DNA of 64,000 nucleotides from Siphonodentalium dalli. Its lineage: Eukaryota > Mollusca > Scaphopoda > Gadilida > Siphonodentaliidae. The DNA lies in assembly GCA_032622095.1 (NCBI GenBank), contig CP136063.1, positions 214,229,982-214,293,981 on the forward strand, in the 5' to 3' direction. Of this stretch, positions 1-10,910 are shown piece after piece. A program made the position numbers and the translations under genes. Below the pieces are notes generated by a model. The model ran no database searches. It was given only the letters and a program-made list of their open reading frames with translations, and was not told where the DNA came from. Numbering within the stretch: the first letter of the stretch is position 1; the number at the start of each line of letters is the position of its first letter.

Positions 1-3000
1 CCGAATCGTTTGCCTATCATGTGATGACTTTTACTGAAACCTGGCTGTCAAGTAACATTGATGACGAAACAATAAATATCCCCGGCTTTCACTGCCCCGA
101 AAGATGTGACCGAGTAACAGAAACCACTGGAGGTGGAGTAGTAACTTACATTAAAAACAACCTACCATATAGGAGAAGATTTGACCTAGATATACCCAAT
201 CTAGAAAGTATTTGGATTGAAGTTAACTTCGAAAGACACAAAACATTAATTGGTACATTTTATAGGCCCCCAAATGCCCCCAATAATGTATGTGACAACA
301 TAGAAACATCCATCGAGTGTGCTACCTCTCTCAATTTTCATGTAATCATAACCGGTGATCTGAACTGTAACCAGCTACCTCCAGGCCCAAATAAAATTAA
401 ATACATATGTGCATTTAAAGGGTTGTCACAATTGGTTGAAGAACCAACCCATTTCACGGAATATTCTTCAACGTTGATTGATATTTTCATGACAAACAAA
501 ACGGAATTTATTCATAGCACGGAGGTTCAAGAAACATTTGTTCCTAATCTAGTAAGATACCACTGCCCAGTTGTACTGAGCTTAGATTTAAATCCTCAGA
601 AATACGAGAGAACTTTCAGGAGGACAATTTGGAACTACGATAATGCAAATTTTACTTCTATGAATGAAGAATTGTCCTCCTGGAATTACCTCTCAGATAT
701 GGAAAACGCAACCACAGTGGACCTGACATCAATATTCACAACTAAAATAAAAAATATAATGGAAAAATATATTCCCCACAAGCAAATTACAATTCGAACT
801 AATGAACCCGATTGGATGAATGCGTCAATTGGCAAATTAATAAAACAAAGAAAGCGAACATATAGAATAGCAAAACGCAAAAATACAGAGAATTCGTGGA
901 ATAATTACCGATCGAAAAGAAATGAAACAGTACACGCCATTAGAGTAGCTAAACGTTCGCATATTGATAAAATACAAACCATTCTCGGTAGCAAAGATAC
1001 AGAGACATCGGCATGGTGGAAGACATTAAATCAATTTCTAAAACCACGATCTAAACCGATACCACCCCTTAATGATGGTATAGAATTTACTTCCAATCCC
1101 TACCAAAAAGCTGAAATACTCAACGATTTCTTTTGCAAAATCTCATCCTTGCCAGATTCGTCAAATGCAGAGTTACCACATATGACAGACAGAACGGAAT
1201 CCAGATTTGAAAATATGATAATCACGAGCGAACAAGTATACTCCGCACTAAAAGAATTAAAGATAGCAAAAGCCAGTGGCCCCGATGATATTAGTCCAAG
1301 GATCTTAAAAGAATGTGCTAGCTCCATCGCAAATCCCTTGGAATATTTATTAAATAAATATATTGAAGAATCACATTTCCCAGTTGAATGGAAACGCGCG
1401 AATATAACGCCGATTTTCAAAAAAGGTGATCCCTCTGAACCGAGTAACTATCGTCCAGTCGCACTTCTCAGTTGTATTTCTAAAGTCTTTGAGAAATGTA
1501 TCTATAAAAGTCTCTCCACATACCTAAGGGATAATAATCTCCTCACTAATTTGCAATCCGAATTCACTCCAAAAGATTCCACTGTATACCAATTAACTGA
1601 GATATACCAGTATATAATTTCAAATCTAGAAGAAGGAAAGGAAATCAGATGCCTATTTTGTGATATTAGCAAAGCTTTCGACAAGCTTTGGCATAAAGGA
1701 CTAATTTTCAAATTATAAAAATGTGGTGTAGAAGGGAATATTTTGACATTATTGTCTAGCTACTTGAGTTAGAGGAGGCAAAGGGTATGCATTGAAGGGG
1801 TGCAATCAACCGTCCTGGCAGGTGTCCCTCAAGGATATATACTAGGCCCTCTTTTATTCCTAGTTTACATAAATGATATTGTGAATGACCTCATATGTAA
1901 TATAAAGCTCTTCGCCGACGACACATCAATTTATCTATCAATAGAAGATCCAGATTTAGCGGCTGATGTCATGAATTCTGAGATGAGGTGGTCCAAACAG
2001 TGGAACGTCAAATTTAGTTCCCCTAAGACAAAATCAATGATAATATCGCGAAAAGATAACAAACCTATACACAAACCTTTAATAATGGGCGACGAAGTAA
2101 TAGAAACTGTGTCTAATTATAAACATCTAGGACTGACATTCAACAACAATGGTAACTGGAGTCATCATGTAACTGAAATTCAAAAGAGAGCAGCCAAAAA
2201 AGTGGCTTTGCTTGCAAAGAACAAATTTGTGCTAGATAGGAGAACCCTTGAAAGAATTTATTTTGTTTATATACGTCCTATTTTAGAATATGCTTCTCCT
2301 GTTTGGGACAATTGTACTAATGGCGAAATCGACTTGCTCGAAAAAGTGCAATATGAGGCAGCGAGAATAGTAACTGGAGCAACAAAAAGCTGCAGTAATC
2401 AAAACCTCATAAAGGAAACTGGATGGGAAATATTGTCAGAACGTCGGAAAATCTCCAAATTATGCCAATTCTACAAAATGTTCTATAAAATGACACCCTC
2501 GTTTATATATACCTTAATTCCGAGATCAACAGAGAATATGCACCGATATCCACTGAGAAAGCATCACCTAACTAACCCTTCTCGTGATACTGCGTCATAC
2601 GAAAAGTCCTTTCTTCCCTCAGCCGTTGAGATGTGGAACACACTCCCAGACAATGTGCGGAAGTGTGAAACATTGTGTGACTTTAAGTCGGCAACAGGAA
2701 GCACGGATAATAACCGTAGAGAACCTTATATTTACCACTATTACTATTACTCACGCCCAGCGCAAATACATCACTGCAGATTGCGACTTGGTTGTAGTTT
2801 TCTTAATAAAGACCTGTGTGAAAATTATCTCAGACCAAGTTCTCATTGTGTGTGTGGTAGTGATGAAACGGCGAATCATTTCTTATTCCACTGCCCAGTA
2901 TACAGTAGACAAAGAAACGAATGTTTTTCTGGTAGTTTGGAAAGAACAATCATTGAGAGCGCACTGAACGGCACGATTTCAAATAGTCTGAGCGAAAATA

Positions 3001-3386
3001 TTTTTACATTTAAAACAGTCCAGAAATTCATAATCATGACAGAACGCTTTTCGAGCTAACATATATACAGATTATATGGCACTGCCCAATAATAATTACA
3101 TTAAGTAAATATCTAATATATGGAACTATTGAATTAGCTGATGACCGACACGACAGGTGACACACAAATGTTGTATATATGCGTATGTCTGTATTGCTCT
3201 TACGAACCCATTCTATGAAACCCATACTATAATATATTAGACATGGTGTAAACATTTAGTACATGAATAGACCAATTCATTACCTGTCTCCGACAACTCC
3301 ACGACGGGACGCGACTCCAGTAATGCAAGCATAATATTGCTTGCTTTGTCGCACCATTTATAATAATAATAATAATAATAATAATA
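1..3386 (+). mobile_element. Non-LTR retrotransposon (jockey/CR1-like), 5' end outside the window, ending in a (TAA)n tail
   Basis: The segment holds, in order, an apurinic-type endonuclease domain, a reverse transcriptase, a Cys/His-rich C-terminus, a short 3' UTR and a (TAA)n tail at about 3361-3386. Reading continues through position 1 without a stop, so the 5' end lies outside the window. The 3' UTR finishes with TTGCTTGCTTTGTCGCACCA just before the tail, as expected for target-primed insertion. Two in-frame stops inside the RT make this copy inactive. The clade is inferred from domain order and motifs only. Confidence 0.93.
3..3059 (+). pseudogene. Endonuclease-reverse transcriptase ORF2 of the non-LTR element, two in-frame stops
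   Basis: One reading frame (codons starting at positions divisible by 3) covers the whole ORF, broken only by TAA at 1716-1718 and TAG at 1770-1772. The endonuclease (to about 600) shows TETWLSS, GGGVVTYIK, GTFYRPP, GDLNCN and a YHCPV histidine motif. The RT starts near 1275 with ASGPDDISP, carries FCDISKAFD (motif A) before the first stop, and continues after the second with AGVPQG and FADDTSIYL (motif C). The C-terminus has a HCVCG...HFLFHC cysteine/histidine cluster at about 2845-2895, common in invertebrate non-LTR ORF2 proteins. No frameshift is needed, so decay is recent. It would reverse-transcribe its own RNA at a nicked target if intact. Confidence 0.92.
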
Positions 3387-3700
3387 TTTATATAGCGCAT
3401 ATCCCCCGCAAGGGGCCCTAAGCGCTTTACACATTATATAAATACACAAGAAATGCACATGGAAAATAATCAATAGATATGTGGAATTATATATAATCAG
3501 ATTTTGTTAGTTTTCTTTGTGTCGGGGTAGCGTCGTCGGAATATGTGAGTTTTTAAAGCATTTTAAAGCATTTCATTTGGTAGAGAGTTCCAAATGTCGG
3601 GACAGGCTGAGCGAAAATTTAAATTATGTCCACCGATGATAAGGTCACTTGTGGAGACGGCATATATATAAGCCATATAGGCTTACAGCTGAATCCACTC
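3387..3700. repeat. Short interspersed repeat with the TATATAGCGC...AAGCGCTTTAC motif
   Basis: Directly after the (TAA)n tail is TTTATATAGCGCATATCCC, then a GCAAGGGGCCC core, then AAGCGCTTTACACATTATAT. Further on come GAGTTTTTAAAGCATTTTAAAGC and a GAGAGTTCCAAATGTCGGG segment. From general knowledge, this order of motifs occurs in a dispersed repeat class of many marine invertebrates. No termini or target duplication could be fixed here. Confidence 0.35.
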
Positions 3701-3984
3701 CCATACACAAGGAACATGGTAACATGAATTACCAATATATTATTATTGTAACAAATTATTATTGGGAATAAATATTATTAAACCAAAAGTTACCCATAAT
3801 TCTGCTGTGGTTATGGAGTCGATTACTTAGGGCATTACTGTACATACACAATCAAACGAAACGATATCAGATGTATGGAAAAATATAAGAAGCACAAGTC
3901 AAAACAGGTATTTTCGACGCTACATGTGTATGTCGATGATTGTTTTCGAAAATCTTTCGTCTGTATGTTTTGAGCAACCAATAC
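3701..3984. other. AT-rich sequence with no recognised feature
   Basis: No convincing exon, RNA gene or repeat boundary was found. Short TATTATTATTG tracts occur near 3740-3780. Confidence 0.4.
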
Positions 3985-4274
3985 GCGCACGATTAGTTAT
4001 AACGAAAGGTACTTAATCGGGGTTCACGATTAGATAGCGAGTGATATGCAAACGCAGTAACACGTGCCACGCGATATTAGGATTGATGTATGGATTACTG
4101 ACGAAATAACGGAGATATTTGAAGAAGTGTTTTTATTTTTATAAGAGCGTGATTTTAAAGAGCGGATATATTTGAAGAAGTTTGTTTAAATAATGTGTTT
4201 TTAAGAGCGACTGGGTGTAAATGGCTATATATCGTGAACCCCGATTAAGTAGTTCTTTCTATCTAATTGTGTGC
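3985..4274. mobile_element. MITE of the CGATTAGATAGCGA family, copy 1
   Basis: The left arm reads CGCACGATTAG...ACTTAATCGGGGTTCACGA. Its reverse complement is at the right end (ATCGTGAACCCCGATTAAGTA...CTAATTGTGTGC), giving arms of about 42 bp. The same termini and the internal CGTGCCACGCG segment recur at 8331-8718. No coding capacity. Confidence 0.7.
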
Positions 4275-4659
4275 ATATTAGGTGATTTTGATATACCTGT
4301 CCTCCTACCGAAGCCATGTCCGTTTATTGAAACGGGTTGTGTGAACTCTTAGCTTTATAATACACATGCAGATCTAATATACAACAAAATCACATAAAGG
4401 CAGTCTTTAAGATCAGCATGTTCTACAAGACGGTCGAATTGAAAATAGAGTCGCAGTGAATGTCCACATTTGTATGGCGAAATTCTAGCACAATTTTATA
4501 AATTAGTCTGATATATCGTATCATCTGTCATACGTCCATGATATATGTACTTGATCATGATCGTGGGTCCAAATACTCCACGAATTGTAATAAAATTGGA
4601 GCTTCAAATACGTTGGCTGGTAAACAGTTTAATTCTCGTCTTACTTATTAAGTGAAAAA

Positions 4660-5480
4660 GTATGTTCTCACAACCTTTGTTTTTGTTTCTATTTGAAGTT
4701 TCCAAGTATGACAACTGGTTGCTGTATATAAGCCACATGTGCGTTGAAGGACGTGCCGTTAAAGGTACGGTTGGCCTTGGCGGTGGGTATCCTGTGAAAA
4801 TATTTCCACCCGTCAAAAACCGCCACAAACAGAAAGAACAACAAAATGTAGACAGACTTTGTCCATATACAAATAAGAAATATCGCATAAACAGTATGTT
4901 ATTGTCATATATTTGACCATTGTTATGTAAACAAAAGCATAAAAAGTTACTTTTCTGGTGTGTGTTTGTATTATGATGGTAAACACAAAGAGCGTTCTTT
5001 GTTGGTGAATTCCTGATATGGAAAGAATAAAGAGCGTTTATGCCATTTGTGTGTGATTAGCCAGCAGCATTGTGCTGTCTTCTGTAACACAATCAGGCTA
5101 TTGCTTAGGTAAAATATAGTAAATCTGTATGATAACATGCTGTTTACGCGATGGTCATGGTATATATGAACGAAACAGGATGCGTTTTAATGTTTTTCTG
5201 TTTACGGTGATTGGAACAAATATTAATATTTTCGACAACTAAGGCCTCACGTGCCTTTAAATAACATTTACATTTGCATATTATGTTATATAAAACTTTT
5301 CTTATCGATTGTGGTATACCATTTTACACACTCATACTTGTTGAGATTGACTGTTCGTATATATAACTAATCATCCACGCAATGCAGTTTTAATAATATA
5401 TAGAGGCTCATTACCTTAAACCCTTATTTAAACCTTTATCGCACGTAAATATTTGTAAATTTATCTCAAATCAACACGCA
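4660..5480. repeat. Copy A of a ~0.8-kb direct tandem duplication
   Basis: Shared landmarks with copy B occur in the same order: TTTATTTGAAG, GGCGGTGGGTAT, CCGTCAAAAACCGCCA (about 4810), TATGTAAACAAAAGCA, AACACAAAGAGCGTT, GGAAAGAATAAAGAGCGTTTAT and GTGCCTTTAA. No gene recognised. The two copies have clearly diverged, so the duplication is not recent. Confidence 0.72.
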
Positions 5481-6120
5481 CTAGTCTTTATTTGAAGCTT
5501 CTCATGTTCAATATTGCCATAATTATGTTGAGTATATATAACTGAATTAACTTCTCCAAACTGTGGAACATACGTGTGCATTTCCGTTGAACCATTTCTA
5601 ACTTAAAGATACGGGCGTGTTGGCGGTGGGTATGCTGTTAAGATATTTACCACCGTCAAAAACCGCCATAAACAGAAATAATAGTAAAATATAGACAGGC
5701 TTTGTTCTTATACCAATCAGAAATATTGTATGTTATTGTCAAATGTTTTTCCTTTGTTATGTAAACAAAAGCAAAAAAGTTACAAAACCTGGCTTTGTTT
5801 AGTTCCGGATATGGTGAACACAAAGAGCGTTATTTGTTACTGTTTTCCTGATATGGAAATAATAAAGAGCGTTTATATCATTTGTGTGTGATTAACCAAT
5901 AGAATTGCGCTGTGTTTGGTAAACAGAAGCAAAACTTCTGCAACTCGAGCAGGCTCTTGTTTACGTACATCATCGTACGTCTTGGCAAAAATATACTATT
6001 TGCGTGCTGATTATGTTTGGCATATGAACAGAACTATATATATTTTAATATTCCTTCTGTTGATGGCGATTTGAACAAATATGAATATTTTTGCAACGAA
6101 CGCCCCCAGTGCCTTTAATC
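5481..6120. repeat. Copy B of the ~0.8-kb tandem duplication
   Basis: It repeats the landmarks of the preceding block: GTCTTTATTTGAAG, GGCGGTGGGTATGCTG, CGTCAAAAACCGCCAT, ATGTAAACAAAAGC, ACACAAAGAGCGTTAT, GGAAATAATAAAGAGCGTT and AGTGCCTTTAATC. Several indels make it shorter. No coding potential seen. Confidence 0.7.
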
Positions 6121-6335
6121 AACAGTCCAACAAACCGCGACTGCCAAACATTACAACAGTAATGTACTATTTGGCGGACAACTAATTGACTTATACAGTT
6201 TTTTAATGTCGTGCAATCCATTTGCATGAACGTTCTATCACACCAAGTGTCTGATTTGCCTTGGAAATAACCGAATTCACTTGGACCGACATACATCTAC
6301 GAACTGAACCATGAATCAAAAAGTATCTAAATCTA

Positions 6336-6565
6336 TCACAGTTCACAAACGTATCTGTGGAGCTTCGACGAAGATGCGGTGTCACATTCATAGTCGTTCA
6401 TGTCACCATTGTTGCTCCAGCGTGTGACAGTCATGCAATATTGAATTCCACTCCAGTTATCTGATACCACACCCGCAGTCAGCCATAGAGGATCACCATT
6501 TCTGTTCTTCCAATCAACCCTGTTCGATTCGCTTGTCCCGTCAACATAAAGCAATATTATTGTTC
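6336..6565 (-). CDS. C-type lectin-like gene, last exon (C-terminal half of a CTLD)
   Basis: On the minus strand an acceptor TTTCACAG at 6566-6573 is followed by a 230-nt open exon ending in TGA at 6336-6338. The product reads YVDGTSESN...WLTAG...WSGIQYC...WSNNGDMNDYECD...RYVCEL. This fits the second half of a C-type lectin-like domain: a W-x-G core, the YC and C residues of the inner disulphide, a WSNNGDMNDYEC segment where the calcium and sugar site normally lies, and the final C near the terminus. The canonical WND triplet is not obvious, so sugar binding is uncertain. Upstream exons lie at higher coordinates; 10760-10910 is a candidate for the first half of the same or a sister domain. 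The protein would be secreted or cell-surface. Exon membership of one gene is inferred. Confidence 0.68.
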
Positions 6566-6589
6566 CTGTGAAATATACATGTGAGATGT

Positions 6590-7100
6590 ACTAGACCAGG
6601 GAGTTTTCGCAAAATCGGTTGAACACATACATATATAGATTGGAAATATGATGACCGATACAGCACGTGGGTTCATAATGTATAAACACAATACGAATTT
6701 CAGCCCGTCATTCTGGAACGTGGCTACATACATGGTGTTTCACAGTTATGTTGAAATATTCATGCCTGACCAGGATTTGGTACGGAATGTGTTGTTATAA
6801 TGCCAAAGGGAATTTTGGCCTACTATTTGTCAATTGTGTTGACTTAATTGACTATCAGTTGGAAAAAAAATAATCTTAGGAGGTATTAGATTGGAATGTC
6901 CAACAGATCGAGCTACCAGTTGAACAATTATAACCTAAGTTCAGAGTGCAAATGGAATTTCACCTGGAAGTTTGGAGATTGGTCTGGTTCAATGGGGGTG
7001 TGTTTGAGTGCAGTTGAGACCCCATAGCCACATCATTGTCGGCATTGAATACGATTTTATTCGATGGCACACCCACGGTTGAATATCTTGATTAGCCTGT
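6590..7100. other. Intronic or intergenic AT-rich sequence
   Basis: Between candidate exons of the minus-strand lectin-like gene. It contains tracts such as TGGAATGTCCAAC, ACCTGGAAGTTTGG and AGTTGAGACCCC that loosely resemble fragments near 48.1-48.7 kb and 59.2-59.8 kb, probably an old dispersed repeat. No coding exon recognised. Confidence 0.3.
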
Positions 7101-7454
7101 CTCATGCATGCAGATCCGTTATTCACCTACATCAGTTTTGCGTTCATGACTAATTTTAGTCGTATCCAGGAACATGACTACATGAACTTTGTTGTGGGAA
7201 GAGTCCAACTTAGAATTTCCGACTGCTCGCACTCCATTTATAGTTGGCCGATATTCCCAACTTTATTCATTGAACCCCTTACTTCCCAAATTGATTTGAA
7301 ATCACAACGTATATGAACTCGCTCAACGCATGTATTTCAATAAAATAATTTTATCAAAATTGCCAGCACACAGTGGCATGTATTCGTATCAATAACAGAA
7401 TAACTGCCATTGGCGAAACCATTCTCGTTTGTGTATCAGTGACTTGTTAGGTAC

Positions 7455-7615
7455 TTTAAATTGTCACAGAGTTCATACGTCGTGTTGTTCGAACTTGCAT
7501 AGCCGATGTAATGTTCTTGAGTATATATTGATAGTAATAGTTTAAGAATGAATTCTTCATAATGTGTGAAGTGGCTGACTCGTAATATAACCGTTTGATG
7601 CGGAGGGATAACAAA
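7455..7615 (-). CDS. Possible CUB-like exon of the minus-strand lectin-like gene
   Basis: A minus-strand open segment lies between an acceptor (TTGTGTGTGCAG, ending at 7616) and a weak donor (AAA|GTACCT, exon end 7455). It reads FVIPPHQTVILRVSHF, then LLSIYTQEHYIGYASSNN, then YELCDNLKYL. The hydrophobic alternation with PP and a downstream GYASSNN...LC resembles a CUB beta-sandwich strand pattern, but the match is loose and the CUB cysteine pairs are not complete. It lies between two C-type lectin half-exons on the same strand. Confidence 0.33.
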
Positions 7616-7906
7616 CTGCACACACAAGGTTTAAATGCTTAATGCCTAGTCAACATAAAAGAATAAAACCCCTGCAATATCTTTTAAACTAAAACAAAGC
7701 GTTAAATAAGCACGCAATATGTCTTCGATATATCCGTTCCCATCGTAATTTAGAGCAATCAACGTTTTTGTTTTGTTATGAATCTCCGATGTAGAAGTGC
7801 CTCGTCAGTTTGGAATAACATACTCTAAAATGTTACGACAATACTGCCTATATTAAAATGAAATAGATATATAAGAGGGAGTTATCGCGAACCTCTAATT
7901 TCAAAC

Positions 7907-8240
7907 TTAACCCTTTACCCAACAGAACGGCCCTGTGCCAATGCATTCTCTTATATATGCGAGTCGACCATAGGTCGCCTCGCATATATAAGAGAATGCA
8001 TTGGCTTAACACATTAACAAAAATTTTAGGCCAATGCATTCTCTTATATATGCGAGGCGACCTATGGTCGACTCGCATATATAAGAGAATGCATTGGCAC
8101 AGGGCATAACTGTAACCATCACAATGTGGTCAATGAACCAGTTCCAATGATATCCATATTTGTATGGTGTTATTGAGACAGACCGAATATATTTAGGCTG
8201 TTGAAGCTTTATTTGGCCGGTTTGTTGGGTAAAGGGTTAA
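7907..8240. mobile_element. piggyBac-like MITE with TTAA target duplication and paired hairpins
   Basis: TTAA occurs at 7907-7910 and 8237-8240. Inside are inverted termini CCCTTTACCCAACA and TGTTGGGTAAAGGG. TTAA duplication with CCCTTT termini is characteristic of piggyBac-type elements. Inside (7931-8104) are two copies of a ~69-bp near-perfect hairpin in opposite orientation, each bounded by CCCTGTGCC, so the core is a palindrome of palindromes. No transposase is encoded. The core recurs at 10481-10549, 12997-13067 and 62511-62579. Confidence 0.82.
7937..8098. repeat. Double hairpin core GCCAATGCATTCTC... in head-to-head array
   Basis: The first hairpin (7937-8005) has 27-nt perfect arms from GCCAATGCATTCTC to GCGAG, one mismatch, a further 5-bp pair and an ATA loop. 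The second (8030-8098) is its reverse complement. A 24-nt AT-rich spacer separates them. Confidence 0.88.
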
Positions 8241-8330
8241 GACGCGATATCCGATACCAACGGTCTGGCAATTCATGTGACGTCAGACATTCTGGCACAT
8301 CGATGAAGATTGATCACATCAACTAAGACG

Positions 8331-8718
8331 CACACGATTGGATAGCGAAATATTCTTAATCAGATTTCACGATTAGATAGCGATTGCTATTTAATCTCAG
8401 TAATAGGTGCCACGCGAGGCTAGGATTATTAGCGAAATAACGAAGTGCTTTTACAGAGCCTTCCACTAACCTCCCGCGCATACCCAGTCACCCAATACAA
8501 TAATTTTATCATTTGTGGTTTTGTAAATTCGCCATACGAATATTCGCTATTTCGCCAAAGCGCGTTCTAGATAGAGTTGCCATCCTTCCTATTAACTCAG
8601 AATACTCATTTCGAAATGTAATCCTAACCTGGCGTGTCACCTGTTACTGCTTTTGAATATCAATCGCTATGTAATCGCGAACCCCGATTAAGTATCTTTC
8701 GCTATCTAATCGTGTGTG
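8331..8718. mobile_element. MITE of the CGATTAGATAGCGA family, copy 2, arms about 100 bp
   Basis: The left arm runs from CACACGATTGGATAGCGAAA through CACGATTAGATAGCGATTG to GTGCCACGCGAGGCTAGGAT. The right arm is its reverse complement (ATCCTAACCTGGCGTGTCAC...GCGAACCCCGATTAAG...CTATCTAATCGTGTG). The middle, about 8440-8610, is AT-rich and non-coding. Confidence 0.78.
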
Positions 8719-8902
8719 TATGCTATATGGATAACCTTTTGCGAACTTAGCATTTCGAGCTAATCGTGTGACACAAATTTGCAGGTTGGGAGAACTTACT
8801 CAAGAAAGCTCGTGGAACATAAATCCAACGATTTTGACATTTAAAAACCTCCTATAAAATGTAATTTGTGTGATGGATTCTGTCACACCAATGGTAGGAA
8901 CA

Positions 8903-9041
8903 CGTGTTATATACACAATGAGTTTGTACCGATTCATGTATCGCGACGAGGCTAGTTTTCGTGGCCGAGTCGCTATGTGGCCACGAAAATTAGCCGAGTC
9001 GCGATACATGAATCAATACAAACACATTGTGTATATAACGC
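8903..9041. repeat. Foldback hairpin, ~63-bp arms, 12-nt loop
   Basis: The left arm 8903-8965 (CGTGTTATATACACAATG...TTTTCGTGGCC) and right arm 8978-9041 are inverse complements with a few mismatches; loop 8966-8977. It contains ATTCATGTATCGCGAC on both arms. Open frames crossing it on both strands are a by-product of the palindrome. Confidence 0.85.
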
Positions 9042-9049
9042 ATGTATAT

Positions 9050-9985
9050 CGCGTATGCAGCGATCAAGTGAGCAACATTTATCTAGATCAAATAATATAA
9101 TTAAAACATTTTAGACGAGAGTACCATGTTTTCTCTACGAGTGGAATTGTTGTTTTGACCATATATAAAGTTTAAAGGGACCAGGCACTCGCAGTTGACA
9201 TATATGAACAAACTATATCAGTCTTTAAAACCATCACAACGAAGAACATGGGAAAACATATAAACGGTGTTCTTATAATCATTATTGATAATTCTCCAAT
9301 AACAAAATTTCGCGTGTTGAAACTAATTGAACTGCTATCGGTAATTAAATTGTAGAAATACATTCATATTGTGAGAGGCGTTTTACAAAATTAGATTCCA
9401 CTTGTCAAGTTGCCAATACCAATTTGTATTGTAATATAGTTATTGGTAATAAACATGTTTAAACCAACTATACTATTTACATAACAATGGACATGCGAAT
9501 TCTCTTATTTGAGAGTTGCTAATAATAAATATAAGAACAACGTCAAACTATAGGGCCCATGTACTTGTTGGTAGTATAATAGTTGCTTTGCAGACTTTTA
9601 TTTTATTTCGCATGAATCATCCACGTCGAATGCCGTGAGACGCCATTGAAACATTTACACTGGCAGTACACATTTTAACCGCATGAAGTAGGAAGTTTTG
9701 TATCCACAGTAGGATGTAAAGCTGAACTTTATATACCATGTGTGAAACGGTCAATAAATTAGACAAGTGTGGTACAAATCAAATACCCATCTGTTGGTCT
9801 TTGAAACAACCTCAATGATCAAACAATGGTTCGCCTCAGATTGCGAAGGAAACACAACTCACTTTCATGTCGGGGTTTGTAGATTTGTTCTGATACAGAA
9901 AGGTTTGTAACATATATATATATATGAGTGTAGAATTGAAAACAGCTGTTCAATTTCTAGATAGCGCTAAGTTTCTTCAGAGTAT
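9050..9985. other. AT-rich sequence, no gene recognised
   Basis: Only short AT runs (for example the AT microsatellite at about 9912-9925) and no convincing splice-bounded open frame. It lies inside the span of the putative minus-strand lectin-like gene and may be intron. Confidence 0.35.
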
Positions 9986-10430
9986 TAAAGGTCCACTTAA
10001 TTTTCGAATGGACAGATCACATTATATACAACATGCATGTATTACATATTATACACTATTTGGAAACGGAACCAAAAACATATATATGTATACCGGAATA
10101 CGGAACACCTGTGGCATAGAAGTGTCCACCAAGTGACAGAGATTATCATATTCACACCAAGACGTCCCCCGCTATTTATCTCATAATGCATCACAACTAA
10201 GCGATATAATTCTTCCCCTTCCATTGAGAATAATAGACCGGCAGTAAAGATCGCATCGAAATTAAGCACATAACACAGTCGGTACCTTAACAAAACAACA
10301 TGTTCACAGCTTATTCGACCAGATATGTTGATAATGCAATGTGTTGCATGAAGCTTCCTCTTTCGAATGTTATATCATATGGAATATGTTGTATAGAATG
10401 TTATATGGGGATTCGAAAATTATGTGGGCC

Positions 10431-10673
10431 TTAACCCTTTGAGTGCCAGGTCGATTTTTGTAACAACCCATATACCCTGTGCCAATGCATTCTCTTATAT
10501 ATGCGAGTCGACCATAGGTCGCCTCGCATGTATAAGAGAATGCATTGGCCTAACATTTCTTTTTTTTTTACAATTTTTTTTTACAATTTTAATATTTATT
10601 CTTATATTCTTTAATAGACTTATTTTGTAGGTTTAGGGCCGATGAGATCGGCCCCTGGCACTCAAATGGTTAA
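10431..10673. mobile_element. piggyBac-like MITE with TTAA flanks and single hairpin
   Basis: TTAA at 10431-10434 and 10670-10673 brackets the inverted termini CCCTTTGAGTGCCAGG and CCTGGCACTCAAATGG. Inside is one copy of the GCCAATGCATTCTC hairpin (10481-10549) followed by a T-rich tract. The left half (GTGCCAGG, CGATTTTTGTA, CAACCCATATACCCTGTGCC) matches the element at 62461-62930, so they are one family. Confidence 0.85.
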
Positions 10674-10759
10674 GAATGTTAGTATTTTGCGTATTTACCG
10701 ACCTAAATAGTTTGATCGCCGAAACGCGATAGAGACATAACACGAGCACAAATATTCAC

Positions 10760-10910
10760 CTTCAAACACCATATGACTGAGCAACCAATCGCACATCTCT
10801 TGGCTCCTGACCTCGAGCAGATGTCCTCGTTCACATTCACACAGGGTTTTGCTCTGTCGCCAGGTTTGTGTGTTATTTATTCCAATTCTGTACCACATGT
10901 CAAATTGACT
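10760..10910 (-). CDS. C-type lectin-like exon (N-terminal half of a CTLD)
   Basis: The minus-strand exon lies between an acceptor (ACACAACAG, near 10911) and a donor (GAAG|GTGAATAT, exon end 10760). The product reads DMWYRIGINN, then TWRQSKTLCECERGHLLEV, then RSQEMCDWLLSHMVFEG. This is the classic first half of a C-type lectin-like domain: a W-R-x-S helix, a C-x-x-x-x-GHLLEV strand and a second helix with CDWLL. The matching second half may be the exon at 6336-6565, about 4 kb downstream on the same strand, with MITEs filling the interval. A middle strand exon containing a WIGL-type core was not found, so the two may belong to neighbouring paralogues. Confidence 0.62.

Noticed and set aside
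1716-1772. Alternative genetic code to explain the two stops in the retrotransposon
   Set aside because: TAA, TAG and TGA all serve as terminal stops of other well-supported frames here; pseudogenisation is simpler.
8870-9100. Paired ORFs on both strands at the hairpin
   Set aside because: Both arise from the palindrome and encode mirror-related peptides.
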